Assembly (NCBI GenBank): GCA_021807585.1
Contig: JAKBCQ010000165.1
Span: 1-6,426 of the forward strand
Reading direction: 5' to 3'
Origin: Planctomycetota bacterium
GTDB taxonomy: Bacteria > Planctomycetota > Planctomycetia > Isosphaerales > Isosphaeraceae
Length of the DNA stretch: 6,426 bases
Shown: positions 1 to 5,619 of the stretch, piece by piece
Layout: every line of letters begins with the position of its first letter
Numbering within the stretch: the stretch's first letter is position 1
Translations under genes and position numbers: made by a program
Notes under the pieces: model-generated
The model's database searches: none
What the model was told of the DNA's origin: nothing
Seen by the model: only the letters and a program-made list of their open reading frames with translations

Positions 1-110
1 CGCGATTCTCTAGAATTAATGTCCCATATCATGAAACCATGGTCGCGATCGTGTTGATTTCGGCCGCGGAGCTCGATGCCGGCGCGAGTGTATCGGGATA
101 GCCTTGGCTC

Positions 111-677
111 TCATGTTCCGAGGGCGCGATTGATTGCTTCGCGATCGATCTCTCGCCAAGCTCCTGGAGCGAGATCCCCCAGAACGATCGGCCCGATCGC
201 GACCCGGACGAGCCGCAAGGTCGGCAAACCGACCGCCGCGGTCATGCGTCTCACCTGGCGATTCCTCCCCTCGCGAATCGTCAGCTTGATCCAAGACGTG
301 GGAACATTTTTGCGAAAGCGAATCGGTATCGATCTCGGCGCAAGGCCCTCGGGCTCGTCGATTCGCTCGGCTTCCGCGGGCCTCGTTAACCCGTCGTTTA
401 AGACGATCCCGCGGGTAAGCGATTCGAGAGCGGAGTCGGTCGCGATCCCCTCGACCTGCGCCCAATACGTTTTCGCGTGCGAAAATCGGGGATCGGTCAG
501 CCGGTGAGCCGTCGCGCCGTCGTCGGTTAAGAGCAACAAGCCTTCGCTATCGCGGTCGAGCCTGCCCGCGGGATATACGCCGGGTACGTTCACGTAATCG
601 GCGAGCGTCGCGCGACCCGAGTCGTCGCGAAATTGACACAAAACATCATAAGGCTTGTAAATTTTGATATACCGCAT
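111..677 (-). CDS. rluE: 23S rRNA pseudouridine synthase, RluE-type (RsuA family)
   Basis: This 188-residue protein should isomerise a uridine of 23S rRNA to pseudouridine (U2457 in E. coli, by homology). It opens with the family motif KPYDVLCQF near residues 8-16. The catalytic block [15 protein letters not shown] follows, with nucleophile Asp41. Further on are [28 protein letters not shown] and [11 protein letters not shown], all typical of RluE. It lacks the N-terminal S4 domain found in RsuA and RluB, as expected for RluE, and its length fits that subfamily. The open frame extends upstream to 818, but that part overlaps the ATPase gene and resembles nothing; the family N-terminus begins at the ATG at 677. 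No Shine-Dalgarno is visible (the bases before the ATG read CCTTTT). The start lies 20 bases after the upstream ATPase stop, so translation probably depends on an operon transcript. Confidence 0.93.
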   Translation of the reverse strand: MRYIKIYKPYDVLCQFRDDSGRATLADYVNVPGVYPAGRLDRDSEGLLLLTDDGATAHRLTDPRFSHAKTYWAQVEGIATDSALESLTRGIVLNDGLTRPAEAERIDEPEGLAPRSIPIRFRKNVPTSWIKLTIREGRNRQVRRMTAAVGLPTLRLVRVAIGPIVLGDLAPGAWREIDREAINRALGT

Positions 678-697
678 AAAAGGATTAGCTCGACGAT

Positions 698-2173
698 TTA
701 TCCGTGTCCGAAACCCCGATCGAACGCGTCGATCTCGCGCAACTTGGCCGAATAAACGTTGCGGAAGGTGTCTTGATCGACGGTGAATCGGGGCGAGTCC
801 TCGGTGTGGCGATGACAATGTTCTTCAATCAATTTATGCAAGAACTTGAACAATTGCCGAGGCGTGCGAAGATTCGCGAGCGCGTCTTTGAGCGTATCGT
901 CGGAGACCGATTCGTCGATGAATTGACGAAGCCGCGGGCCGGCGCCGTCGGCGGTCGGGTCGATCGAGCACGCGCGGAGTCGATCGGTGGCGAGATCGTA
1001 AAGCGAAGGCCCGGTCCATCTGAGCGGTTTGATCAAATTCAACTTATCGGGGCGCGCCTTGTCGTAAAATTCCTTTTCTTCTTTCTCGAGATAATACGCG
1101 AGTTCGATCGGCAGCAGGAGTTTGACGCCGATCCCGGGATGTCTGAGGAACTTGTGATCGAGCAACGGCCAGATCAACGAGCGCATTTTTCGAGGGTCCC
1201 CCTCGATCATCTGCGGCTCGTCGACACGGTCGATCAATACGACGATCCCTGAATATCCAAGTTTATTGATAAGTCCTTGAAATTTGCGGAGCAATTCGTA
1301 GCGTTTCTCCTCGCCTCCGGTCGCCGACGACGTGGGCATCGGCTGACCTCCGAGTTCGGTCGGCTGAAACCAAAGGAGTTCCCAACGGAGCGCCCAGGGA
1401 TCGCGGCTTAAGACTCTGAGTCCTTTGCGAATATCGGCGGCGAACCAGACGGCTCGGGCCATCCGCCAGCCCCAATAAAGCCAGCCCGCGCATACCACGA
1501 GCAAGAGCCAAGGCCACACCGACCAAACACGCAACCTGGGAAAAGCCGCGGTCAAGGCCGCGACGACGATCGTCGTACCGACGCCGATTTGGATGTCGCG
1601 ACGGCTCCAAAGCGGGCGGAAACCCGAACGTCTGCGGAGCTTGCTCCAGCGTTGTTCGATCGGCTCGCGAGTCGATTGATCGTACAAGGCCGCGAGCAGG
1701 AGGAGGTCGCGGCGTTGATCGACGCTGAGGACGGTGAGATCGGCTTTCTCGGCGATCAGCTCGTCGACGAGGCGGGTCGTTCCGAGCGCCAGGATCGCGT
1801 CCATATGATCTTGCAAACGCCACGATTTGAGCGCCGAGACGTCGTCGCGAGCGCGGGTCGCGGCTTTGAAATGATCTAAAAATGGATTGAAATCGTCATA
1901 AGAGATTACAAACACGCGTTGATTGGAATTGGCCTGGTTGTGGGCTTCGAGTTCGGCCTCGGCTTGGAGCCTGAGCGCGGTTTTTCCGCTTCCTTTTTCG
2001 CCGAAGACGACGGCGGTCGAGGGGTCGACGGGGCTGCCGTAGAATTTATCCCAAGCGGGGTGATGGATTTTCCAGAGGCATCCGCTTTTGAAGACCGTAT
2101 CGGTGCGTGCGTCTTCCTCGCTGAAGGGGTTGCCGACGATGCCGTGCCGCCGCAAGAACTGATCGGTTTTCAT
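698..2173 (-). CDS. membrane-anchored P-loop ATPase, KAP/Sll1717-like
   Basis: A 491-residue P-loop NTPase of unknown role. What is seen: an N-terminal segment with an NPF motif (residues 15-17), Walker A GEKGSGKT at 58-65 (Lys64), two hydrophobic helices at about 195-214 and 217-235, and a Walker B-like [12 protein letters not shown] at 309-320 (Asp315, Asp318, Glu319). Near the C-terminus is [18 protein letters not shown] (435-452), like the TPR-type motif that closes many such ATPase domains. A transmembrane pair inserted between Walker A and Walker B is the hallmark of KAP NTPases; the IDxxDE segment also resembles the Sll1717-type ATPases. Both sides of the insertion should be cytoplasmic, with only a few residues outside. 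Start chosen at 2173, where the recognisable protein begins and a weak GGGATGAG lies about 7 bases upstream; ATGs at 2188 and 2263 are in frame. It probably forms an operon with rluE. The substrate is unknown; a nucleic-acid or defence-type role is only conceivable. Confidence 0.8.
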   Translation of the reverse strand: MKTDQFLRRHGIVGNPFSEEDARTDTVFKSGCLWKIHHPAWDKFYGSPVDPSTAVVFGEKGSGKTALRLQAEAELEAHNQANSNQRVFVISYDDFNPFLDHFKAATRARDDVSALKSWRLQDHMDAILALGTTRLVDELIAEKADLTVLSVDQRRDLLLLAALYDQSTREPIEQRWSKLRRRSGFRPLWSRRDIQIGVGTTIVVAALTAAFPRLRVWSVWPWLLLVVCAGWLYWGWRMARAVWFAADIRKGLRVLSRDPWALRWELLWFQPTELGGQPMPTSSATGGEEKRYELLRKFQGLINKLGYSGIVVLIDRVDEPQMIEGDPRKMRSLIWPLLDHKFLRHPGIGVKLLLPIELAYYLEKEEKEFYDKARPDKLNLIKPLRWTGPSLYDLATDRLRACSIDPTADGAGPRLRQFIDESVSDDTLKDALANLRTPRQLFKFLHKLIEEHCHRHTEDSPRFTVDQDTFRNVYSAKLREIDAFDRGFGHG

Positions 2174-2302
2174 CGCGTGAAATCTCATCCCGAACCGAGC
2201 GCGAACCGAGCCGAAACGGACCGGCGTGGCGAGCGCGAGGCGAAACATTCGACGTATCGTCATAACCGATCGAGCCCTCGATCCGCAATCGACGTCGGCG
2301 GA

Positions 2303-2332
2303 TTGACTGGCGCGCGTCGTCCGATCTACGAT
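2303..2332 (+). promoter_or_regulatory. predicted sigma70-like promoter of modA
   Basis: TTGACT at 2303-2308 matches the -35 consensus in five of six positions. After an 18-base spacer, TACGAT at 2327-2332 matches the -10 in four of six. This would start transcription near 2339, leaving a leader of about 25 bases before the modA ATG. The region also separates modA from the divergent ATPase gene, whose own promoter I could not place convincingly. Prediction by eye only. Confidence 0.4.
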
Positions 2333-2364
2333 GATTTCACACTCAAACGTCCCGAGGCGGCGGC

Positions 2365-3147
2365 ATGAATCGATCGACCACGCGTGGAATTCTGGCGTTG
2401 ACGTTTTTTGTCGGCTGTATCGATCCTCCGCCGCGTGTCGAGCCCAAAATCCTTCGCGTCGCCGCGGCGAGCGAGCTTTTCGAGGCGGCGTCCAAGATCG
2501 TCGCCGAGTTCGAGAAGCGTTCGAAGGGAACGATCAAGGTCGTCGTCACGCACCGAGACTCAAAAGGTCTCGCCGATCAAATACGCTCGGGAACGAGCTT
2601 TGATTTATTTTTATCCACTGATATGTCGACGATCGATGCGCTCGTGAAAGACGGATTGATAGAAGCCGATTCGGCGCGACGGTTCGCGTTCGGCGTGCTT
2701 GTGATCGCTCGATCTCCCGACGCGACGGGTGAGATCACGTCGATCGCCGAGTTGGATCGGCCCGAGATTAAGAAGATCGCGATCGCCGATCCTGCTCAAA
2801 CGCGCAGCGGCGCGGCGGCGACCGAGGCGCTCAAGAGTTCGGGCGTGTTCGAGCGGATCGAACCCAAACTCGTTCGAGCCGAAACGACTCGAGGGACGCT
2901 CGCCTTGATGCAAACAGGGAGCGCCGATTTCGCCTTCGTCGACGAATCGATCGCCGCGGCGGCGGGGCTCGAATTCGTGATCGTCGATCCCAAATCGTAT
3001 CGACCGATCGAATACGGGCTAGGCGTCTTGAAGCGATCGCGGAACGCCGATCGCGGCCGCGCGCTCGCGTCGTTCATCACGAGCGAAGAGGGGGAAACAA
3101 TCCTCGCCAAGAGCGGCTTCTCGCGCGCGTCCGGGTCGACTCACTAA
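2365..3147 (+). CDS. modA: ModA-like molybdate/oxyanion ABC transporter substrate-binding lipoprotein
   Basis: A 260-residue periplasmic binding protein that probably captures molybdate or tungstate for an ABC importer. Residues 1-18 form a short lipoprotein signal ending in a lipobox, FVGC, with Cys18 as the lipidated residue. The ModA landmarks then appear in order: LRVAAASELFEA (30-41) with ligand-type Ser36, THRDSKGLADQIRSG (62-76), FDLFLSTD (79-86), IADPAQTRSGAAATEAL (140-156), LMQTGSADFAFVDES (181-195), IEYGLGVLKRS (215-225) and a C-terminal ITSEEGETILAKSGF. The second motif departs from the usual GSSG, so ligand preference could differ. The ATG at 2365 puts the signal peptide directly at the N-terminus; only a weak GAGGCGG precedes it. 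It is followed after 32 bases by a ModE-like regulator, but no permease or ATPase gene follows, so modBC must be elsewhere or absent. Confidence is high for the family and moderate for the substrate. Confidence 0.88.
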   Translation: MNRSTTRGILALTFFVGCIDPPPRVEPKILRVAAASELFEAASKIVAEFEKRSKGTIKVVVTHRDSKGLADQIRSGTSFDLFLSTDMSTIDALVKDGLIEADSARRFAFGVLVIARSPDATGEITSIAELDRPEIKKIAIADPAQTRSGAAATEALKSSGVFERIEPKLVRAETTRGTLALMQTGSADFAFVDESIAAAAGLEFVIVDPKSYRPIEYGLGVLKRSRNADRGRALASFITSEEGETILAKSGFSRASGSTH

Positions 3148-3179
3148 GATAGAGGTCATTTTTCAAGAAATTCTTTTTT

Positions 3180-3542
3180 ATGATTCATCCGCGAGTGAGG
3201 ATCTGGTTCGAGAACGACGAAGGGTGGGGCTTCGGGCTCGGCCTCGTCGAGATTTTACAGGCGGTCGATCGAACCGGATCGATCAAGAACGCCGCGGTCG
3301 ATTTGGGACGGAGTTATCGTCATGTTTGGAGTCGAATTAAAGAGGCGGAAGCGGCGCTGGGTCGTCCGCTCGCGATGACGACGGTCGGAGGCCGCGGAAC
3401 GAGGCGAGCCGAGATCACCGAGGCGGCGCGGGTCTTGATCGACGAATTCCTTAAGATCCGCGATCGGACGATCGACTTCATGGAAAAAGAATGCGCGAAT
3501 CGGCTCGATCGGCTTTCGTCGTCTTCGGTCAGAGATTGCTAA
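3180..3542 (+). CDS. ModE-like winged-helix regulator, single domain
   Basis: A 120-residue DNA-binding protein matching the N-terminal domain of ModE, the molybdate-responsive regulator. It begins RVRIWFENDEGWGFGLGLVEILQAVD, then shows the LysR/ModE-type helix-turn-helix at about 33-52 (GSIKNAAVDLGRSYRHVW), followed by SRIKEAEAALGRPL and the wing-like VGGRGTRRAEITEAARVLIDEF. Classical ModE continues into paired molybdate-binding Mop/TOBE domains. Here the chain ends soon after the DNA-binding part, with only about 25 further residues, so the ligand-binding part is missing. Such one-domain ModE-like proteins are known in other bacteria. Its position just behind modA suggests it controls modA or other molybdenum genes, perhaps by autoregulation (inference). 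The ATG at 3180 follows a T-rich stretch without a clear Shine-Dalgarno. Confidence 0.85.
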   Translation: MIHPRVRIWFENDEGWGFGLGLVEILQAVDRTGSIKNAAVDLGRSYRHVWSRIKEAEAALGRPLAMTTVGGRGTRRAEITEAARVLIDEFLKIRDRTIDFMEKECANRLDRLSSSSVRDC

Positions 3543-3590
3543 TATTATTATCACTTTTCAGATATCGGCGAATAGCGAGACGGCGTTTGG

Positions 3591-3596
3591 GGAGGG
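3591..3596 (+). promoter_or_regulatory. ribosome-binding site deciding the SRAP start
   Basis: GGAGGG lies 8 bases before the ATG at 3605. This is one of the few clear Shine-Dalgarno sequences in the window. It supports the start that places Cys at position 2 over the longer open frame beginning at 3491. Confidence 0.75.
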
Positions 3597-3604
3597 TCGG
3601 CTTG

Positions 3605-4273
3605 ATGTGCGGTCGATTTAGTCTGAGGGGGGATCCGCGGGTGATCGCCGACGAATTCGAGGTCGACGAGATCCCCGAGATTCCCCGCCGGTTCAACATC
3701 GCGCCGACGACTCCGATCGCGTCGATTCGGGTCGACGCGCACACGGCAAAGCGTGAATTGACGTTTATGCGTTGGGGTCTTGTTCCCGCGTGGGCGGACG
3801 ATCCCAAAATCGGCGCACGGATGATCAACGCTCGATGCGAGACGATCGACGAGAAAAATTCATTCAAGCATCCGTTTAAACGTAAGCGTTGTCTGGTGAT
3901 CGCCGACGGGTTTTACGAGTGGCAGACGACCGAGCTCGGCAAACGACCGTTTTTCATTCACAAGACGGACGATCGTCCGTTTGGATTCGCGGCGATCTGG
4001 GATCATTGGGGAAGAGACGGGGGCGAGTTCGAATCGGCGGCGATCATCACGACCGATCCCAACGCGTTGATGAAGCCGATTCACGATCGGATGCCGGTGA
4101 TTCTGGGGCGCGAAGATTACGCGGCGTGGCTCGACCCGAATTGGAACGATGTCGCATCGCTTAAGGCGCTTCTCCGCGCGTGTTCACCCGACGGTTGGGA
4201 GGCGTATCCCGTCGCGAGCGTCGTCAACAATCCCAGAAACGACGTTGAAGCGTGCATCGAGCGGGTCGCTTGA
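3605..4273 (+). CDS. yedK: SRAP-domain abasic-site DNA-protein crosslinker (YedK/HMCES family)
   Basis: A 222-residue SRAP protein, the same length as E. coli YedK. The family shields abasic sites in single-stranded DNA: after removal of Met1, the N-terminal Cys2 forms a thiazolidine with the ring-opened sugar. Everything needed is visible: MCGRF at the start with Cys2, RRFNIAPTT (28-36), LTFMRWGLVPAW (52-63), ARMINARCET (71-80) with Asn75, DGFYEW (101-106) with Glu105, and IHDRMPVIL (159-167) with His160. Asn75, Glu105 and His160 fall at the same positions as in YedK. The start at 3605 is fixed by the need for Cys at position 2 and by the GGAGGG 8 bases upstream. It lies 62 bases after the ModE-like gene on the same strand and could be co-transcribed, or use a promoter in the AT-rich gap. 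No functional link to molybdenum is evident. In some bacteria SRAP genes sit near SOS or phage genes; none is seen here. Confidence 0.94.
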   Translation: MCGRFSLRGDPRVIADEFEVDEIPEIPRRFNIAPTTPIASIRVDAHTAKRELTFMRWGLVPAWADDPKIGARMINARCETIDEKNSFKHPFKRKRCLVIADGFYEWQTTELGKRPFFIHKTDDRPFGFAAIWDHWGRDGGEFESAAIITTDPNALMKPIHDRMPVILGREDYAAWLDPNWNDVASLKALLRACSPDGWEAYPVASVVNNPRNDVEACIERVA

Positions 4274-5025
4274 TCGGGGTATGTCGTTATTTTGCAACAT
4301 GTGTTGAGCGTTTCCGCAACGTCGACTCGTTTTGCACCGACGGCGCCTAATTCCAAGGCGACTCTGTAAAAGATTCCAGCAAAGCTAGCCGCATCACCGA
4401 AACTGTGGAATCGCCCCCGCTTTTCTTTGCGCCAAGCTTCGTGATTCTTCACCTCGATCGACCCGGCGACGTACCTGGCGATCGACTTGGAACAGCCGCG
4501 TGAATGCGACTTCCAAACACCCGATTCGGCCTCGTGAATGACGATTTAACGCCTTGTTATTACTTATGTTATATTAATGAATTCGATCGGATATAACGGT
4601 CCGAGCGAGGGGGATCCCGGGGATTGAATCGACGCGACGATCGGACGATTTCTCGTTGGAAGCGCGAATCGAATGGATTCGAGACATTCTTGGCCTGGCA
4701 TTTGCTCTATTGATGAATCGTTCGACTCGCCTCTTCCTAAGAGTGCCATGCACAAGGGATTGGAACCCGAAGGGTGAAAGTCTTCGTCGTCGCGATGATT
4801 TCGGACGACGCGCGTGGTATACTTGAAGTTGTGTTCCGAGTGATCGAACCAATTTGGTTTGAAACTCGTCTACACGGTGGGGACGAATCGAGTAAGATTG
4901 CGTAGCGTTATTTGTCCTGTTCATTCCGTCGAGCATGGGTTCATGAGCGGTGATTCGGTCGCGATGGGAAAAATGCGACGCGAACGAAATCGTGTGGAAC
5001 CAAACGGCTCGATGAAGCGTTATTA
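4274..5025. other. gene-free stretch, no recognisable function
   Basis: No protein or RNA gene is convincing here. Contents: an AT-rich patch at about 4555-4600 holding a 7-base inverted repeat GTTATAT/ATATAAC (4568-4574 and 4591-4597, 16-base gap); a 6-base repeat GTCCGA/TCGGAC bracketing a GGGATCCC palindrome near 4600-4650; a CGTCGTC/GACGACG stem (4785-4791 and 4804-4810); a TATACT box at 4818-4823 without a good -35; and AACCAA-T-TTGGTT near 4849-4861. A minus-strand frame stays open from about 4548 down through 4274 into antisense of the SRAP gene. A short plus frame starts at GTG 4774 and ends at TAG 4905. Neither has a recognisable domain or a ribosome-binding site. I searched by eye for tRNA T-loops and strong terminators and found none. 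It could hold an untranslated RNA, decayed gene debris, or simply spacer. Confidence 0.5.
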
Positions 5026-5100
5026 ATGGTAGAGGTTACGCCCCGGAACCACAGTCAATCGGAAACGCCGAAGCCTCCCGCGGAGCGCGTTTTCAAATAA
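5026..5100 (+). CDS. possible 24-codon upstream ORF (leader peptide?)
   Basis: An ATG at 5026 opens a frame of 24 residues (starting MVEVTPRNHS) ending with TAA at 5098-5100, just 19 bases before the ATG of the 80-residue protein and directly ahead of that gene's ribosome-binding site. The Pro- and charge-rich peptide matches nothing I know. No strong Shine-Dalgarno precedes it. A chance open frame of this length is quite likely; only its placement makes it worth recording as a possible leader or translationally coupled upstream ORF. Confidence 0.2.
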   Translation: MVEVTPRNHSQSETPKPPAERVFK

Positions 5101-5107
5101 CCCGAGA

Positions 5108-5113
5108 AAGGGG
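5108..5113 (+). promoter_or_regulatory. ribosome-binding site of the small protein gene
   Basis: AAGGGG ends 6 bases before the ATG at 5120. It supports that ATG over the in-frame ATG two codons later (5126), which would be too far away. Confidence 0.55.
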
Positions 5114-5119
5114 TTCGCC

Positions 5120-5362
5120 ATGGCGATGAAGTTGTCCGACACGCAGCGGTGGCAGCGGAACCTGGCCTCACTGATCAGGTCGGGGCTGCTTACCAAAGCG
5201 GAGATCAGCGAGTCGAACGGACTCTTCACGGTCCATGGAGTGTACACGGACGGTTCTCACTCGGCGCCCGTCGCGAAATACGGCGACATCCGTCGCGCCG
5301 AAGACGCCGCCGACACCGTCAATTATTTAGCACGGTCGTCTCCTCCCATTGAAACGAATTGA
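5120..5362 (+). CDS. small 80-residue protein of unknown function
   Basis: I do not recognise this protein. It has no signal peptide, membrane segment, cysteine or metal-binding cluster, so it is probably cytosolic. The sequence suggests an N-terminal helix (about residues 6-22, SDTQRWQRNLASLIRSG), a beta-hairpin (about 35-53, with a YTDGSH turn) and a C-terminal helix (about 55-72, DIRRAEDAADTVNYLA), followed by a short polar tail. It is probably real: it has a well-placed AAGGGG ribosome-binding site, a balanced amino-acid composition, and an intrinsic terminator 84 bases after its stop. Codon choice differs from its neighbours: all five Asp codons are GAC, and CTG is used three times for Leu, whereas the flanking genes favour GAT and CTC. 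This could reflect high expression or a separate origin. A 24-codon ORF lies just upstream. It appears monocistronic, as the next gene has its own promoter beyond the terminator. Confidence 0.7.
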   Translation: MAMKLSDTQRWQRNLASLIRSGLLTKAEISESNGLFTVHGVYTDGSHSAPVAKYGDIRRAEDAADTVNYLARSSPPIETN

Positions 5363-5424
5363 ACCAAGTCGGGCGAACTTACCGAAGCGTTCGCGATAAC
5401 CTGACAGCTTAAACTAATAAAGAT

Positions 5425-5437
5425 CTTTAGACTAAAG
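5425..5437. repeat. 13-base perfect inverted repeat
   Basis: CTTTAG and CTAAAG flank a single A in the short AT-rich region between the small gene and its terminator. The loop is too small for an RNA hairpin, so if functional it would be a protein-binding site. It may be chance. Confidence 0.3.
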
Positions 5438-5446
5438 TACTCGATG

Positions 5447-5486
5447 ATCCCGATCGACCCGATTGCGGTCGGTCGGGATTTTTTTT
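5447..5486 (+). terminator. strong rho-independent terminator
   Basis: A 13-pair stem (5447-5459 with 5467-5479) contains one T-G wobble (5454 with 5472) and otherwise perfect pairing. It closes a 7-base loop (CGATTGC) and runs into eight consecutive Ts (5479-5486). It lies 84 bases after the stop codon of the small 80-residue protein and should end that transcript, insulating the GMC oxidoreductase promoter downstream. Confidence 0.92.
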
Positions 5487-5566
5487 GGCGAAGTGCGGCG
5501 CCCGACGGGATTGCGTTGCAACTCGGCGGGTCGACGCGCGCTCCGGTCGTAAATCATCACGATCGA

Positions 5567-5579
5567 TTTTCGACGAAAA
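5567..5579. promoter_or_regulatory. operator-like inverted repeat before the GMC promoter
   Basis: TTTTC and GAAAA flank GAC, ending 3 bases before the predicted -35 box at 5583. The symmetry and position, centred about 47 bases before the predicted start, suit an activator or repressor site. No regulator can be named. Confidence 0.3.
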
Positions 5580-5582
5580 GCG

Positions 5583-5613
5583 TTGACGATCGATCGTCGA
5601 GCTTCTGTATAAT
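5583..5613 (+). promoter_or_regulatory. sigma70-type promoter of the GMC oxidoreductase, leaderless
   Basis: TTGACG at 5583-5588 (five of six) and a perfect TATAAT at 5608-5613, separated by 19 bases. The spacer is longer than the usual 17, but the -10 is the best in the window. Six bases separate the -10 from the ATG at 5620, so transcription should start on or within a base or two of the start codon. A 14-base perfect palindrome, GACGATCGATCGTC (5585-5598), overlaps the -35 and the spacer and could be an operator, although the region is generally rich in GATCG words. Confidence 0.7.
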
Positions 5614-5619
5614 CCGTGC

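Noticed and set aside
1..32. Possible start of a further minus-strand gene (ATG at 32 reading to the left edge)
   Set aside because: Only ten codons are visible, with no ribosome-binding site or recognisable sequence.
76..507. 143-codon plus-strand frame opposite rluE
   Set aside because: Shadow of a confidently identified pseudouridine synthase; low-complexity Arg/Ser-rich translation with no domain.
704..1252. 182-codon plus-strand frame opposite the ATPase gene
   Set aside because: Antisense shadow: long open antisense frames are expected from the GATCG-rich codon use, and the opposite strand encodes clear Walker motifs.
3148..3179. AAGAAATTCTT followed by Ts between modA and the ModE-like gene as a terminator
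   Set aside because: The arms are short, AT-only at the core and leave almost no loop; it would be very weak, and the genes look co-transcribed.
3491..3604. Upstream extension of the SRAP open frame
   Set aside because: SRAP activity needs Cys at position 2, and the GGAGGG site points to the ATG at 3605; the extension overlaps the end of the ModE-like gene.
4730..4775. tRNA T-loop-like GGTTCCAATCCC on the minus strand
   Set aside because: Only three stem pairs, no matching acceptor stem or anticodon arm, and no CCA.
4774..4905. 43-codon plus-strand frame starting at GTG (KVFVVAMISDDARGILEVVF...)
   Set aside because: The hydrophobic pattern is plausible, but there is no properly spaced ribosome-binding site, no homology I recognise, and a -10-like box falls inside it.
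4574..4936. 120-codon minus-strand frame in the gene-free stretch
   Set aside because: Arg/Ser-rich, shadow-like composition, no ribosome-binding site and no domain.
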